Position numbers and translations under genes: made by a program. From NCBI RefSeq assembly GCF_019457915.1, contig NZ_JAHZSS010000021.1:19291-83290 (forward strand): a DNA stretch of 64,000 nucleotides. Reading direction: 5' to 3'. Each line of letters starts with the position of its first letter. Positions within the stretch are counted from its first letter, which is position 1. The notes beneath the pieces were generated by a model that saw only the letters and a program-made list of their open reading frames with translations, had not been told where the DNA came from and made no database searches. This document shows positions 1 through 8,686 of this stretch, one piece after another. Source of the DNA: Neiella holothuriorum (GTDB lineage: Bacteria; Pseudomonadota; Gammaproteobacteria; Enterobacterales; Neiellaceae).

Positions 1-1
1 T

Positions 2-1444
2 CCACGACTCGACTGGCTAATTGACACACTTGCCGACGTGAAACCGGCAAAAGTATTGCTGATTTGTGCGCTCAAACGAACCGTACTGCAACTTGCCGAA
101 GCGCTGCGCAATAAAACCGGCATGCAAGTGGCAGTGTTCCACGAAGACATGAGCATTGTAGAGCGCGACCGCGCTGCCGCTCATTTCGCATCTGATGAAG
201 ATGGCGCACAAATTCTACTGTGCTCAGAGATTGGTTCTGAAGGGCGAAACTTCCAGTTTGCACATCACCTCGTGTTATTTGATCTGCCACTCAATCCAGA
301 CTTATTGGAACAACGTATTGGCCGCCTCGATCGTATTGGTCAACAGCATGATATTCAGATCCATTTGCCAGTATTCAAAGGCACGGCTCAGCAGCGCCTG
401 CTGCAGTGGCTCCATCAAGGCCTTAACGCCATTGAATCAACCCTGAGTATCGGCAAACAGATATATGATGAATTTGAAACATCATTGCTAGACGGTTTGC
501 GCTTACAAGTGGATGACGAACACTGGCAGCAAACGCTGAACCACACCCGTCAGCGCCGCGATGAATTGATTGCCATATTAGAAAATGGACGCGACCGTTT
601 GCTAGAAATCGGCTCGCGCGGCAAAGGCTCTGCCGAACAACTCGTTAGTGCCATTGCCAAGCAAGATGATGACGTGGTACTCACTCAGTTTATGCTTCGC
701 TTATGGGATGTGTACGGCGTCAACCAAGATGAAAAAGGTGCTCAGTGCATTGCCCTGATGCCAAGTGAGGAAATGCTCGGCGGTGATTTACCGACCCTGA
801 CAGAAGAAGGTGCCACGGTCACGTTTGATCGCCAAACCGCTCTAAGCCGTGAAGAAGTGCAATTTCTTAGCTGGGATCACCCAATGGTCGCAGGCGCAGT
901 GGATGCTATTCTTGGCACCACTACCGGCTCGACCAATGTCGCAGTGCTGAAGAATAAAGCCTTGCCGGAAGGCAGTTACATGTTGCAAGGGGTCTTCACG
1001 TTACATGCACCTGCTCCGGGGTATCTGCAATTAGCTCGCTTCCTACCGAGTGAGCCGATTCGTATTTTGTTTGATCGGAACAGCAATGATCTATCGGACA
1101 AAGTGGCTTTTGATCAGCTGTCACCACAGTTGAGCCCAATTGGTAAACACACCGCGACTAAGCTTGTGGCGGCACTTAGGCAACAACTTCCACCACTGTT
1201 GCGAAGTGCCGAAGCCGCCGCTCAGCAAAAAGCCGAATTAGCCATTGCGGATGCTACCACCCAACTGGATCAGTACTTCCGAGGCGAGTTAGATAGGCTC
1301 TCGGCATTGCAAGCCGTTAACCCTAATGTTCGCGACGATGAACTCGAGCACCTGCAATCTCAAGCTGAACAAGGGCTCGCAGCGTTATCTCAAGCGCAAC
1401 TTAAGTTGGAATCAATTCAACTAATAGTGGTACACCACGCGTAA
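2..1444 (+). CDS. rapA: RNA polymerase-associated ATPase RapA, C-terminal half (5' truncated by window edge)
   Basis: The reading frame is open from base 2, so the gene begins upstream of the window; the GTG at 38 is an internal codon. About 480 residues are present, roughly half of the usual length of about 970 for RapA (HepA), the SWI2/SNF2-type ATPase that recycles RNA polymerase after transcription. The visible part begins in the second RecA-like helicase lobe: VLLICALKRTVLQLAEAL, then SEIGSEGRNFQFAHHLV, and the motif VI region EQRIGRLDRIGQ. The RapA-specific C-terminal region follows, including MLRLWDVYGV and VQFLSWDHPMVAGAVD. The N-terminal domains and Walker A motif are outside the window. 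Neighbour rluA follows in the same direction, as in E. coli. Identification is secure from helicase motifs plus the RapA-type C-terminus and synteny. Confidence 0.95.
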   Translation, partial: PRLDWLIDTLADVKPAKVLLICALKRTVLQLAEALRNKTGMQVAVFHEDMSIVERDRAAAHFASDEDGAQILLCSEIGSEGRNFQFAHHLVLFDLPLNPDLLEQRIGRLDRIGQQHDIQIHLPVFKGTAQQRLLQWLHQGLNAIESTLSIGKQIYDEFETSLLDGLRLQVDDEHWQQTLNHTRQRRDELIAILENGRDRLLEIGSRGKGSAEQLVSAIAKQDDDVVLTQFMLRLWDVYGVNQDEKGAQCIALMPSEEMLGGDLPTLTEEGATVTFDRQTALSREEVQFLSWDHPMVAGAVDAILGTTTGSTNVAVLKNKALPEGSYMLQGVFTLHAPAPGYLQLARFLPSEPIRILFDRNSNDLSDKVAFDQLSPQLSPIGKHTATKLVAALRQQLPPLLRSAEAAAQQKAELAIADATTQLDQYFRGELDRLSALQAVNPNVRDDELEHLQSQAEQGLAALSQAQLKLESIQLIVVHHA

Positions 1445-1466
1445 CCATCTATTCGGATTAAACAGT

Positions 1467-1493
1467 GCGAGTTGACATACAATGGCAACTCGC
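1467..1493 (+). other. Inverted repeat between rapA and rluA
   Basis: GCGAGTTG (1467-1474) and CAACTCGC (1486-1493) form a perfect 8 bp dyad with an 11 nt loop. No T-run follows, so this is not a classical intrinsic terminator. The sequence TTGACA at 1472 could also be a -35 element for rluA, with only a poor -10 downstream. Function is undecided. Confidence 0.35.
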
Positions 1494-1518
1494 CTGTTAC
1501 TAACCACGACGCCCATTG

Positions 1519-2193
1519 ATGTCTAAATTCGTTTATCAACCACCAACAACGCCCTACCTCGATGTGCTCTATCAAGATGACGACTTGGTGGTGTTGGATA
1601 AACCCAGTGGTTTATTGTCAGTTCCTGGTCGCTTGCCGGAACATCAAGATAGTTTGATGTTGCGCGTGCAACGTGCGTTGCCAACAGCCGTGGTGATTCA
1701 CCGGTTAGACATGGCCACATCAGGCATTATGGTCATGCCATTGAACCGACCAGCAATGAGTCATCTGGCTCGGCAATTTCAAGAGCGGCTCACCACCAAG
1801 ATTTACACAGCTTGGGTTGATGGCGAGGTCAACGCTGACGGAGGCCTTATCGATCAGCCATTGATTTGTGACTGGCCCAATCGCCCGAAGCAAATGGTGG
1901 ATCATCAACAAGGTAAACCTGCACAAACGCTATGGCGCGCGTTGACAAAACGCTCCGACCGCAGCTTGATCGAATTACACCCTATTAGCGGTCGTTCTCA
2001 TCAATTACGGGTTCACATGTTGCACTTAGGGCACACTATTCTTGGCGATCAACTTTACGGCACCGTTTGCCAAAAAGCGGCTGCGCCACGCTTACAACTT
2101 CACGCCAGCCAATTGCAGTTTACCCACCCGGTCACAGGGCAGCGGATGTGTTTTGACAGCCCCGCCAGCCAAGCGTTAGAGTTTCTTCAATAA
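1519..2193 (+). CDS. rluA: Dual-specificity RNA pseudouridine synthase RluA
   Basis: RluA converts U746 of 23S rRNA and U32 of several tRNAs to pseudouridine. The 224-residue product shows the family core from residue 16: VLYQDDDLVVLDKPSGLLSV, then VPGRLPEHQDS. The catalytic motif HRLDMATSG places the nucleophile at Asp64, the same number as in E. coli RluA, followed by LICDWPNRPKQ and GRSHQLRVHML. There is no S4 domain, which fits RluA rather than RluC/D. An in-frame TTG lies one codon upstream of the chosen ATG; ATG is preferred because it makes Asp64 coincide with the E. coli numbering. The rapA-rluA order is conserved in enterics. The next gene starts 23 bases downstream and may be cotranscribed. 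Confidence 0.95.
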   Translation: MSKFVYQPPTTPYLDVLYQDDDLVVLDKPSGLLSVPGRLPEHQDSLMLRVQRALPTAVVIHRLDMATSGIMVMPLNRPAMSHLARQFQERLTTKIYTAWVDGEVNADGGLIDQPLICDWPNRPKQMVDHQQGKPAQTLWRALTKRSDRSLIELHPISGRSHQLRVHMLHLGHTILGDQLYGTVCQKAAAPRLQLHASQLQFTHPVTGQRMCFDSPASQALEFLQ

Positions 2194-2216
2194 TCCAATG
2201 GGATAACAAAATCATT

Positions 2217-2972
2217 ATGATCCGTTTGTGTTGTCTGCTGCTGTGCATGCTCTCAACCTTAGCAACCGCTGCCGACGCGCCGGCCGCCCCAGATGACTGG
2301 CCCATTGAAGCTCGGCGCGACATCAAATGGTTGAACATTAGCGGACAAACGCCGGTTCCAGCGTTATTACGTCATTCAGAAAGCGTTAATATCACTGGCA
2401 ATGCGATTTTAATTCCAGAAGCCGGCAAGCAAGTTGTTTCCCCCTACCAGATGATGTATTTGCGACGCTCTTTAGCTGAACTAGGCTGGAACACCTTACT
2501 CATTGAACCTCCGCCGTGGCCGGATACCGACCAACCGCAATTCTGGAATGAGCACCGTCGTCAACTGACCGTCCGTATCAAAGCCGCGCTTGAGCTCACC
2601 GAAACGCTACGCGGTCGCACGCTTTTTATTGCCGAAGGATTGAGCGCTTCCAGCACCATGAAGATATTTTCTGATGGCGCATTAGCGCAACCGGAAGCCT
2701 TGGTGCTGCTGTCGCCCTATGTACCAGACGTGGCATTGAATCAGGAAATTATTGGCTGGTTTGGCCAGTCTGGTTATCCGCTCATGGATTTCTATACCTC
2801 GTTTGACAATCGCTGGGCGCAAAGCACGGTCACCCAAAGAGCCACCGCAGCCCGCAAGCAAGTTCGGCTTGATTTTCGGCAAGTCAATTTAGCCGTTCCT
2901 CCGCCAAACGATAGCGCTCAACGCTGGCTAACCCGACAAATCCATGGCTGGATCGATCATCTAGGTTGGTAA
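2217..2972 (+). CDS. DUF3530-like exported alpha/beta-hydrolase-type protein
   Basis: A 251-residue protein with a cleavable signal peptide (MIRLCCLLLCMLSTLATAA, cleavage near residue 19), so probably periplasmic. The remainder resembles the DUF3530 family, a group of alpha/beta-hydrolase-like proteins of marine gammaproteobacteria: a strand-rich first half (NAILIPEAGKQVV), a helix and strand around LGWNTLLIEPP, and a possible nucleophile-elbow region at RTLFIAEGLSASST. The usual GxSxG motif is not clear (EGLSAS is the closest), so catalytic activity is doubtful. It lies 23 bases after rluA on the same strand, a likely shared transcript. Family assignment is from memory of the pattern and function is unknown. 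Confidence 0.6.
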   Translation: MIRLCCLLLCMLSTLATAADAPAAPDDWPIEARRDIKWLNISGQTPVPALLRHSESVNITGNAILIPEAGKQVVSPYQMMYLRRSLAELGWNTLLIEPPPWPDTDQPQFWNEHRRQLTVRIKAALELTETLRGRTLFIAEGLSASSTMKIFSDGALAQPEALVLLSPYVPDVALNQEIIGWFGQSGYPLMDFYTSFDNRWAQSTVTQRATAARKQVRLDFRQVNLAVPPPNDSAQRWLTRQIHGWIDHLGW

Positions 2973-3034
2973 AGTCAGATCCTTGCCTATACTGAAATGA
3001 CATAACAAAAAGAATTCATTTCAGGGATCTGAAC

Positions 3035-3550
3035 ATGCGATACGTAGCGGCGGCAAGTTTGCTAGCGGCACTGGCTTCAACGCCAGCGTTGGCAACTGAT
3101 GATGCCTCGCTTACTGTTCCGCATCCTGTCAGCAATACTCAATTCCTTTCCCCCGTATCCACCACTGGCTTTTGGCAAGTTGCAGGCTCAGGACAGTTCC
3201 ACGTTTCAGAAAACGTCACCTTCACCGTCGATTACCTGCATTATCAGCCCGGTGCTCAAATCCAAACATCGAAAGAACCTGATGCCATTAATTTGCGCGG
3301 TGCCTACGACTTTTCAAGTCACTGGCAGGGCTTTGTGCAAGTGGCGGGAGGGACGTTCATCATGGCCGATCCCAACACCGCCATGGCGCTGCGCGAGCAG
3401 TCGGCAGAAACCATGAACTTTGGCGGTGGCGTTCGCTACAGTTTTGGCAATGGTATGTATTTAGAAGGCGTGGTGCAGTTAGCGGAGCCAGCCGATGATG
3501 TAGAAGAATTCGGCCTAAATCCGCTGATGTCGGTGGGCTATCAGTTTTAA
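3035..3550 (+). CDS. Small outer-membrane beta-barrel-like protein of unknown function
   Basis: A 171-residue protein with a typical signal peptide (MRYVAAASLLAALASTPALA, cleavage near residue 20). The mature part has alternating polar/hydrophobic strands such as FTVDYLHYQ, INLRGAYDF, WQGFVQVAGGTF, GGVRYSFGNGMYLEGVVQL and a C-terminal strand ending in Phe (LMSVGYQF), the usual signature recognised by the BAM complex. This suggests a small outer-membrane barrel or half-barrel of about 150 residues. AGGGA-like sequence (caggga) stands about 10 bases before the ATG. No family was recognised with certainty. It stands alone between the rluA unit and the convergent djlA. Confidence 0.55.
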   Translation: MRYVAAASLLAALASTPALATDDASLTVPHPVSNTQFLSPVSTTGFWQVAGSGQFHVSENVTFTVDYLHYQPGAQIQTSKEPDAINLRGAYDFSSHWQGFVQVAGGTFIMADPNTAMALREQSAETMNFGGGVRYSFGNGMYLEGVVQLAEPADDVEEFGLNPLMSVGYQF

Positions 3551-3578
3551 TTACGTTACTGTAAAAATCATCAACCCG

Positions 3579-4397
3579 TTAGCTAACCGATTTTTTTATC
3601 AGCTCGTAAGCTGCTTGAATATCCTGGGTTTTTTCTTTCGCTAACTCTAATGCTTCTTTCGGTACCCCTTTGGCCATCAACTTGTCAGGATGATGCTGCG
3701 CCATCAACTTACGATAGGCTTTTTTCACCGCTGCAAAATCAGCATCCTGACTCATCCCCAAAATCTGATAGGCCTGTGCCAGTTGTTGTTGCGCATTCGG
3801 TTGATGCTTGCCGTGGGCATGTTGTCGAAAGCCATGTTCAGCTTGCCACATCGAAAATAACTGATCGAGCGAAGCGCGAGCAAAGCCCAGTTCATCCGCA
3901 ATGGTATACAAGATTCGTTGTTCGCGAGTGTGCAATTCACCATCAGCAAAAGCAGCCTGCAATTGAATTTCTAAAAACACCTGCATCACATCGTGTCGAC
4001 CAAAACAGGCTTCTTTAAACTCACGCAGATTCTGTCGCAGAGGAAATCCGGCCAGTCGTCCTTCTCGGTGCGCCTCTTGCATTTCCCGTCGGCGCTCTCC
4101 TTCAAGCCCCATCCGATCCATGAGTGAATTGGCAATAGCAATATCCGCTTGCGTTACTTGCCCACTCGCTTTGGCAATATGGCCCATCACGGCATACGTA
4201 CAATGCAGAAACAGCATGTGATTCGTCAGCGAAGAGCGGTCTTGGTTAAACATACCGCCAAAGCCACCGCGCTGAGTAAATTCGCGAGCCATGCCTTTAT
4301 CAAACATATGGCCGATCCAAAGACCAGCAACGGCACCAATAATATGGCCAAACATAAAGCCAAAAATAAAACCGAGCAATTTACCGGCAAAAGGCAT
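3579..4397 (-). CDS. djlA: Co-chaperone DjlA (membrane-anchored J-domain protein)
   Basis: DjlA is an inner-membrane DnaK co-chaperone with its J domain facing the cytoplasm. The 272-residue product starts with a single glycine-rich transmembrane segment (GKLLGFIFGFMFGHIIGAVAGLWIG). A TerB-like helical domain follows (about residues 50-180, FADGELHTREQRILYTIADELG), and the protein ends with a J domain carrying the HPD motif in LMAQHHPDKLMAKG. The start at 4397 (MPFAGKLLG) is chosen because it opens directly on the membrane anchor and lies one base after the murU stop (TAG-C-ATG), indicating translational coupling. A longer frame upstream is only overlap with murU. The murU-djlA linkage near lptD is common in related genomes. 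Confidence 0.93.
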   Translation of the reverse strand: MPFAGKLLGFIFGFMFGHIIGAVAGLWIGHMFDKGMAREFTQRGGFGGMFNQDRSSLTNHMLFLHCTYAVMGHIAKASGQVTQADIAIANSLMDRMGLEGERRREMQEAHREGRLAGFPLRQNLREFKEACFGRHDVMQVFLEIQLQAAFADGELHTREQRILYTIADELGFARASLDQLFSMWQAEHGFRQHAHGKHQPNAQQQLAQAYQILGMSQDADFAAVKKAYRKLMAQHHPDKLMAKGVPKEALELAKEKTQDIQAAYELIKKSVS

Positions 4398-4398
4398 G

Positions 4399-5091
4399 CT
4401 ACGCCCCCACACGTTGATTAAGTTCGAGTAGCCGCTGCGGCGTGCCAACATCGCACCACTGTCCTTGGTGGTGCCACGCGGCAATGGAGCGATTATTCAG
4501 CTGAGCTTTTAAAAGCGGCGCTAAAGCCGCCTTGCCAGGCACACAGTCGGCAAACAGACGGGGAGAATAAACGCCGATACCAGCATACGTCAGGCTATTA
4601 CTGGCTTGTTTTTGTTCCAAAAATCCATCTTTGCCCATGGCAAAGTCGCCTTGAGGATTATGTTCTGGATTCGTCACCAAGACTAATTTAGCTAATTCAT
4701 GGTCTGCTAAGGTTACCGTTTGCGCAAATGACCAATCCGACCAAACATCACCATTAACTAACCAGAACGGCGCATCGCCCAACAAGGGCAACGCTTTCAC
4801 AATGCCTCCGGCCGTTTCAAGTGCGCCGTCCAGTTCATGGGAATAGAGAATAGTCAGCCCGAATTGATGACCATCGGCTAAGGCTCGCTCTATCACATCG
4901 CCTAAATGAGCCAAATTAATAATGACCCGTTTAACGCCTGCTGCAGCCAACCGTTCGAGGTGCCACACAATCAGCGGTTTGCCAGCTACCGTCAACATCG
5001 GTTTTGGCGTGGTATCCGTGAGTGGTCGCATCCGTTCACCGCGGCCTGCAGCTAAGATCATGGCCGTATCAATCACGCCAGATTGGCTCAT
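4399..5091 (-). CDS. murU: N-acetylmuramate alpha-1-phosphate uridylyltransferase MurU
   Basis: MurU makes UDP-MurNAc from MurNAc-alpha-1-phosphate in the peptidoglycan recycling route that bypasses de novo MurA/B synthesis. The 230-residue protein is a short nucleotidyltransferase: the signature MILAAGRGERMRPLTD is at residues 11-26, TPKPMLTVAGKPLI follows, then HLERLAAAGV, and the metal-binding Asp in FWLVNGDVWSDW. The length suits MurU (about 223 residues) rather than the longer glucose-1-phosphate enzymes. It overlaps amgK by 4 bases (ATGA), as expected for the amgK-murU operon described in Pseudomonas, where the pair is also divergent from lptD. That context makes MurU more likely than a generic sugar nucleotidyltransferase. 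Confidence 0.88.
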   Translation of the reverse strand: MSQSGVIDTAMILAAGRGERMRPLTDTTPKPMLTVAGKPLIVWHLERLAAAGVKRVIINLAHLGDVIERALADGHQFGLTILYSHELDGALETAGGIVKALPLLGDAPFWLVNGDVWSDWSFAQTVTLADHELAKLVLVTNPEHNPQGDFAMGKDGFLEQKQASNSLTYAGIGVYSPRLFADCVPGKAALAPLLKAQLNNRSIAAWHHQGQWCDVGTPQRLLELNQRVGA

Positions 5092-6101
5092 CGCTTAGCC
5101 TGCCAAGCAGGTAACACGCGCTGCAAAACAAAATCAGCTAGGGCTGCGGTTTGTTGATACTTTGCGGCAATACGTGCGATATAACCTAGCGTGCGTGGCA
5201 CGTCATCGAGGTAACCTTGTTTGCCATCGCGGTGACACAAGCGGCAGAAAATGCCACTGGCTTTAATGTGACGCTGAATGCCCATCAAATCGAACCAACG
5301 GACCAATGTAGCGTCTTCGGTCTCAGGCATCAGACCAGCAGATTGTGCTTGAACTGCCCACAGGCGTAATTGTTGATAGACAAAGTCATCAGGCCATTCG
5401 ATATAGCAATCGCGCAACAATGACACCAAATCATAGGTAATCGGGCCGAGCACGGCATCTTGAAAATCAATCACGCCAACTTCGGCATCATCGCCTAAGC
5501 CAAGCAACATAATATTGCGGGCATGATAGTCGCGGTGCACACCAACTTGTGGCTGAGCCAGCGCATTGTCGGTAATGGCGCTAAAGGCCTGTGCAACGGA
5601 TTGCTGTTCACGCTCGGTCATTGCCAGCTGCAAATGCGTGCCTAATAGCCAGTCGGTAAACAAACTATTTTCGCGCGCAATATGTGCAGAGTCGAACGCA
5701 GGTAAAGCACCTGCAGGTGTCGCACGGACTTTAGCAATGTCGATAAGTGGACGAATAGCCAAAGGGTACCAATGGCCGTTGTTGTTAGGGGTAAGCTCGT
5801 CTAATAGCAGTCGATTGCCAAAATCTTCAAGGCACATAAAGCCTTGCTCAGCATCCGCCGCAATAACTTGAGGAACCCGTATCGATTGCTGCTGAAACGC
5901 ATCGGCCACGCGTAAAAACAAGCCGCAATCTTCATGAGGCGCAGGCGCATCTACCGCAATTAGCGACGATGATTCACCCAACACACGAAAATAACGACGA
6001 AAACTAGCATCACCAGAAACCAGTTCGATGGCCAAATTCGGGTTATTCAGAGCATTTTGTAACCAAGCGCTAAGCGCCTGCTCACGCTGTTGTTTATTCA
6101 T
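5088..6101 (-). CDS. amgK: Anomeric MurNAc/GlcNAc kinase AmgK
   Basis: AmgK phosphorylates the anomeric hydroxyl of MurNAc (and GlcNAc), feeding MurU. The 337-residue protein has an aminoglycoside-phosphotransferase/choline-kinase-like fold: an N-terminal ATP-binding part (SGDASFRRYFRVL, then LIAVDAPAPHED), the Brenner-type catalytic loop VGVHRDYHARNIMLL with HxDxxxxN, and the metal-binding VIDFQDAVLGPITYDL. It starts at ATG 6101; a TTG three codons upstream is in frame but has no better ribosome site. It overlaps murU by ATGA and is divergent from lptD. Together amgK and murU form a two-step recycling module. No mupP phosphatase was seen in the window. Confidence 0.88.
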   Translation of the reverse strand: MNKQQREQALSAWLQNALNNPNLAIELVSGDASFRRYFRVLGESSSLIAVDAPAPHEDCGLFLRVADAFQQQSIRVPQVIAADAEQGFMCLEDFGNRLLLDELTPNNNGHWYPLAIRPLIDIAKVRATPAGALPAFDSAHIARENSLFTDWLLGTHLQLAMTEREQQSVAQAFSAITDNALAQPQVGVHRDYHARNIMLLGLGDDAEVGVIDFQDAVLGPITYDLVSLLRDCYIEWPDDFVYQQLRLWAVQAQSAGLMPETEDATLVRWFDLMGIQRHIKASGIFCRLCHRDGKQGYLDDVPRTLGYIARIAAKYQQTAALADFVLQRVLPAWQAKR

Positions 6102-6219
6102 TGACTTCAAGAGGAGACATCCATAGCAGTCGAGACTAAGATGAATTATGATTACGCCGCAACATTAGCAGCTTACCAGATCAGAACTCAACTTAGAGTT
6201 GAACTTTAGGGACGTCAAC

Positions 6220-8544
6220 TTGAGCACACGCCGTAATACCGACGTATTCGTCATCCTGAGCCTACTTTTTTCAGCACCAACATGGGCCAATAGCACGACC
6301 GACGAGGAGCCCGTAGCAGAAGACGTTACCGGCCAATGCCTATCTTCAGCCGTTCAAGTTGATGCAGGGATCAATTTCGCGCCAGTCGATGAAAATTTAC
6401 CGTTGACGATTTCCGCCGACAATGTCAGCGGAGATCACCAAAACAAACTTGCGTTTACTGGGCAAGTGAAAGTAACTCGTGGCCAGCATTCACTAACGGC
6501 TGAACAAGCCACCATGGATCGCCAAACACAGCAACTTGAGGCTACTGGCAACGTTCATTATCAGGCTCCCAACATTGTTGTTGATTCCAGTAACTTGTCA
6601 GCTAATGGCGCGAGTAGTGTCATAACGATGAGTGAGTCGAGTTATCAAATGGTCAATAACCCGACCCACGGCTCAGCAGAACACATCGAAATTCGCCAGA
6701 ACGATAAGAAATTTGTGTTGATTGACGGTAGCTTTACCACTTGTCCCAAAGGGGATGAGAGCTGGGTGATGAATGCCGATGAAATTCAACTCGATGGCCA
6801 AAGCGAGTGGGGCGAAGCACGCAACTCAGTGATACGCGTTGGCAACGTGCCTGTGTTATGGCTGCCGTACATGACCTTTCCGCTGTCAGATAAGCGTAAA
6901 AGTGGCCTACTCTTTCCCACAATATCCAATAGCAGTCGCAACGGCTTAGATCTAAGGCAACCCTATTATTGGAACATAGCGCCAAACGTTGATGCCACCT
7001 TAACACCACGTTATATCGGTAATTCAGGCACACAATTAGGCACCGAGATCCGCTATTTGCGCGAGAAACAATACAACCAGTTCAACTTAGAATATTTATC
7101 ATCCGATGACGCCATCGCCAGTGATGACGAACGCTACTTATACCGTTGGCTACACCAAGGTCGTTTCACCGACAACATTCGCAGCTTCGTTGAGTACACG
7201 GCTGTATCTGATGATAACTATTTCAATGATTTAGGCAGCGATGTTGCCAGTGAAACCGACAACCGACTAGAACGAATCGGTCAAGTTAGTTTTTTGTCTG
7301 AACAATTCGACAGTAACATCACCGTGACCGACTTTGATATTTTCGGCGACACGCCTGATGTCTATCGGCAGTTACCACGAGTCGACTTCACTTACCGACT
7401 TCCTTATCTCAACGAATGGTTCAATGCCGAGATCTATGGTGAGTACAATCGCTTTGATCATACGGATAACGACACGGTTACCGCTGATCGTTTTCATGTC
7501 GAACCAACAATTACCTACAACTGGCATTCACCCGCAGCTGAATTTGAAGCCGAAGCCAAGATTTATCAAACCTACTATGACCAAGATACGGTTGACGATG
7601 AATACAGCTCATCAGTTAATCGTACCCTGCCGTCATTACGCCTGTATGGTCAGCTGAATTTTGAGCGCGAGATTAGCTGGTTTGGTAACGACTACACTCA
7701 ACGACTCGAGCCGCAGGTTCAGTACCTACTGATTGGTCATCAACAACAAGATGAAATTGGCCTATACGATACAGTTGCACTGCGCGAGGATGTGCATGGC
7801 TTGTATCGTGATCGCCGCTTCAGTGGTTTAGATCGAATCGCCGACACCAATCAAATTACCTTGGGTGCAACCACACGCTTATTTAATAGCGACAATAAAG
7901 AAACCTTACGGTTTTCATTCGGTCAAATTTTCTATTTTGACGAAAGCAAAATCATTGAAGAGTTATCAGGTCGCAAAGTTGAAGACACCAGTGCGTTTGC
8001 AACAGCACTCGACACTTATTTCGGGGACTACAGTATTCACGCCGAATACCGCTACAACTTTGAGCGCAGTGATACCGATGCTTCCAGTATTTTGGTCAAC
8101 TACTCGCCAGGTGAGCGAAAATTGATTCAATTGGGATATCGCTATTCGCCAGAGCCCCTGAACTTTACCAATGAGTCGGACGATCCTCTCGACAGCCGGG
8201 AGATCAACCAACTCGGCTCAGTGGTTAGCTGGCCTCTCTCCGATCGCTATCAACTGGTTGCCAGCCATTATCGCGATACAGATTTGAAGCGGTCAGTCGA
8301 AACTTTGGCTGGCATTCAATATCAATCGTGTTGTTGGGCTGTGCGTTTGGTGTATCAGCGTAACCTCAACACCAATTTCCCAGATGAAAATGAATCCTTG
8401 TCGGATCGTGACGCATATGACTCGGGCATTGCCCTGCAGTTTGAATTAAAAGGCTTAGGCGGTAATCGCGACAGCAGTGGTCACTCAACCATGATTGATC
8501 AGTCGCTCTTTGGCTACCGTAAAAATTACTACCTGAACAACTAA
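6220..8544 (+). CDS. lptD: LPS-assembly outer membrane protein LptD
   Basis: LptD is the outer-membrane barrel that, with LptE, inserts lipopolysaccharide into the outer leaflet. The 774-residue product has a signal peptide ending near TWAN (residues 21-24), an OstA/LptA-like beta-jellyroll (about 55-200, starting ISADNVSGDHQNKLAFTG), then the LptD barrel. Four cysteines sit where the family's disulfides are expected: C40, C175 and the adjacent pair C704-C705 (SCCWAVRLVYQ). I chose the TTG at 6220 because AGGGA stands 7 bases before it and it gives a compact signal peptide; another TTG at 6199 would add seven residues. It heads the operon lptD-surA-pdxA-rsmA-apaG-apaH. A 142-base gap precedes surA, so surA may also have its own promoter. 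Confidence 0.95.
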   Translation: MSTRRNTDVFVILSLLFSAPTWANSTTDEEPVAEDVTGQCLSSAVQVDAGINFAPVDENLPLTISADNVSGDHQNKLAFTGQVKVTRGQHSLTAEQATMDRQTQQLEATGNVHYQAPNIVVDSSNLSANGASSVITMSESSYQMVNNPTHGSAEHIEIRQNDKKFVLIDGSFTTCPKGDESWVMNADEIQLDGQSEWGEARNSVIRVGNVPVLWLPYMTFPLSDKRKSGLLFPTISNSSRNGLDLRQPYYWNIAPNVDATLTPRYIGNSGTQLGTEIRYLREKQYNQFNLEYLSSDDAIASDDERYLYRWLHQGRFTDNIRSFVEYTAVSDDNYFNDLGSDVASETDNRLERIGQVSFLSEQFDSNITVTDFDIFGDTPDVYRQLPRVDFTYRLPYLNEWFNAEIYGEYNRFDHTDNDTVTADRFHVEPTITYNWHSPAAEFEAEAKIYQTYYDQDTVDDEYSSSVNRTLPSLRLYGQLNFEREISWFGNDYTQRLEPQVQYLLIGHQQQDEIGLYDTVALREDVHGLYRDRRFSGLDRIADTNQITLGATTRLFNSDNKETLRFSFGQIFYFDESKIIEELSGRKVEDTSAFATALDTYFGDYSIHAEYRYNFERSDTDASSILVNYSPGERKLIQLGYRYSPEPLNFTNESDDPLDSREINQLGSVVSWPLSDRYQLVASHYRDTDLKRSVETLAGIQYQSCCWAVRLVYQRNLNTNFPDENESLSDRDAYDSGIALQFELKGLGGNRDSSGHSTMIDQSLFGYRKNYYLNN

Positions 8545-8686
8545 CGTGACATTGAATATAACTGGGGTTGCAAGCCTGTGGGCGAAAGGTCAACAGGCTA
8601 ATTAAATTGTGTTAATCTCGTGCCCTGTCGAACGCCTCTGAACTTAGTGAGTTTGGGCTGGCAAACAAATAATCGAAGTAGAAATC

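Noticed and set aside
6199..6219. TTG at 6199 as lptD start
   Set aside because: It has no ribosome site, while TTG 6220 has AGGGA seven bases upstream and yields a normal signal peptide.
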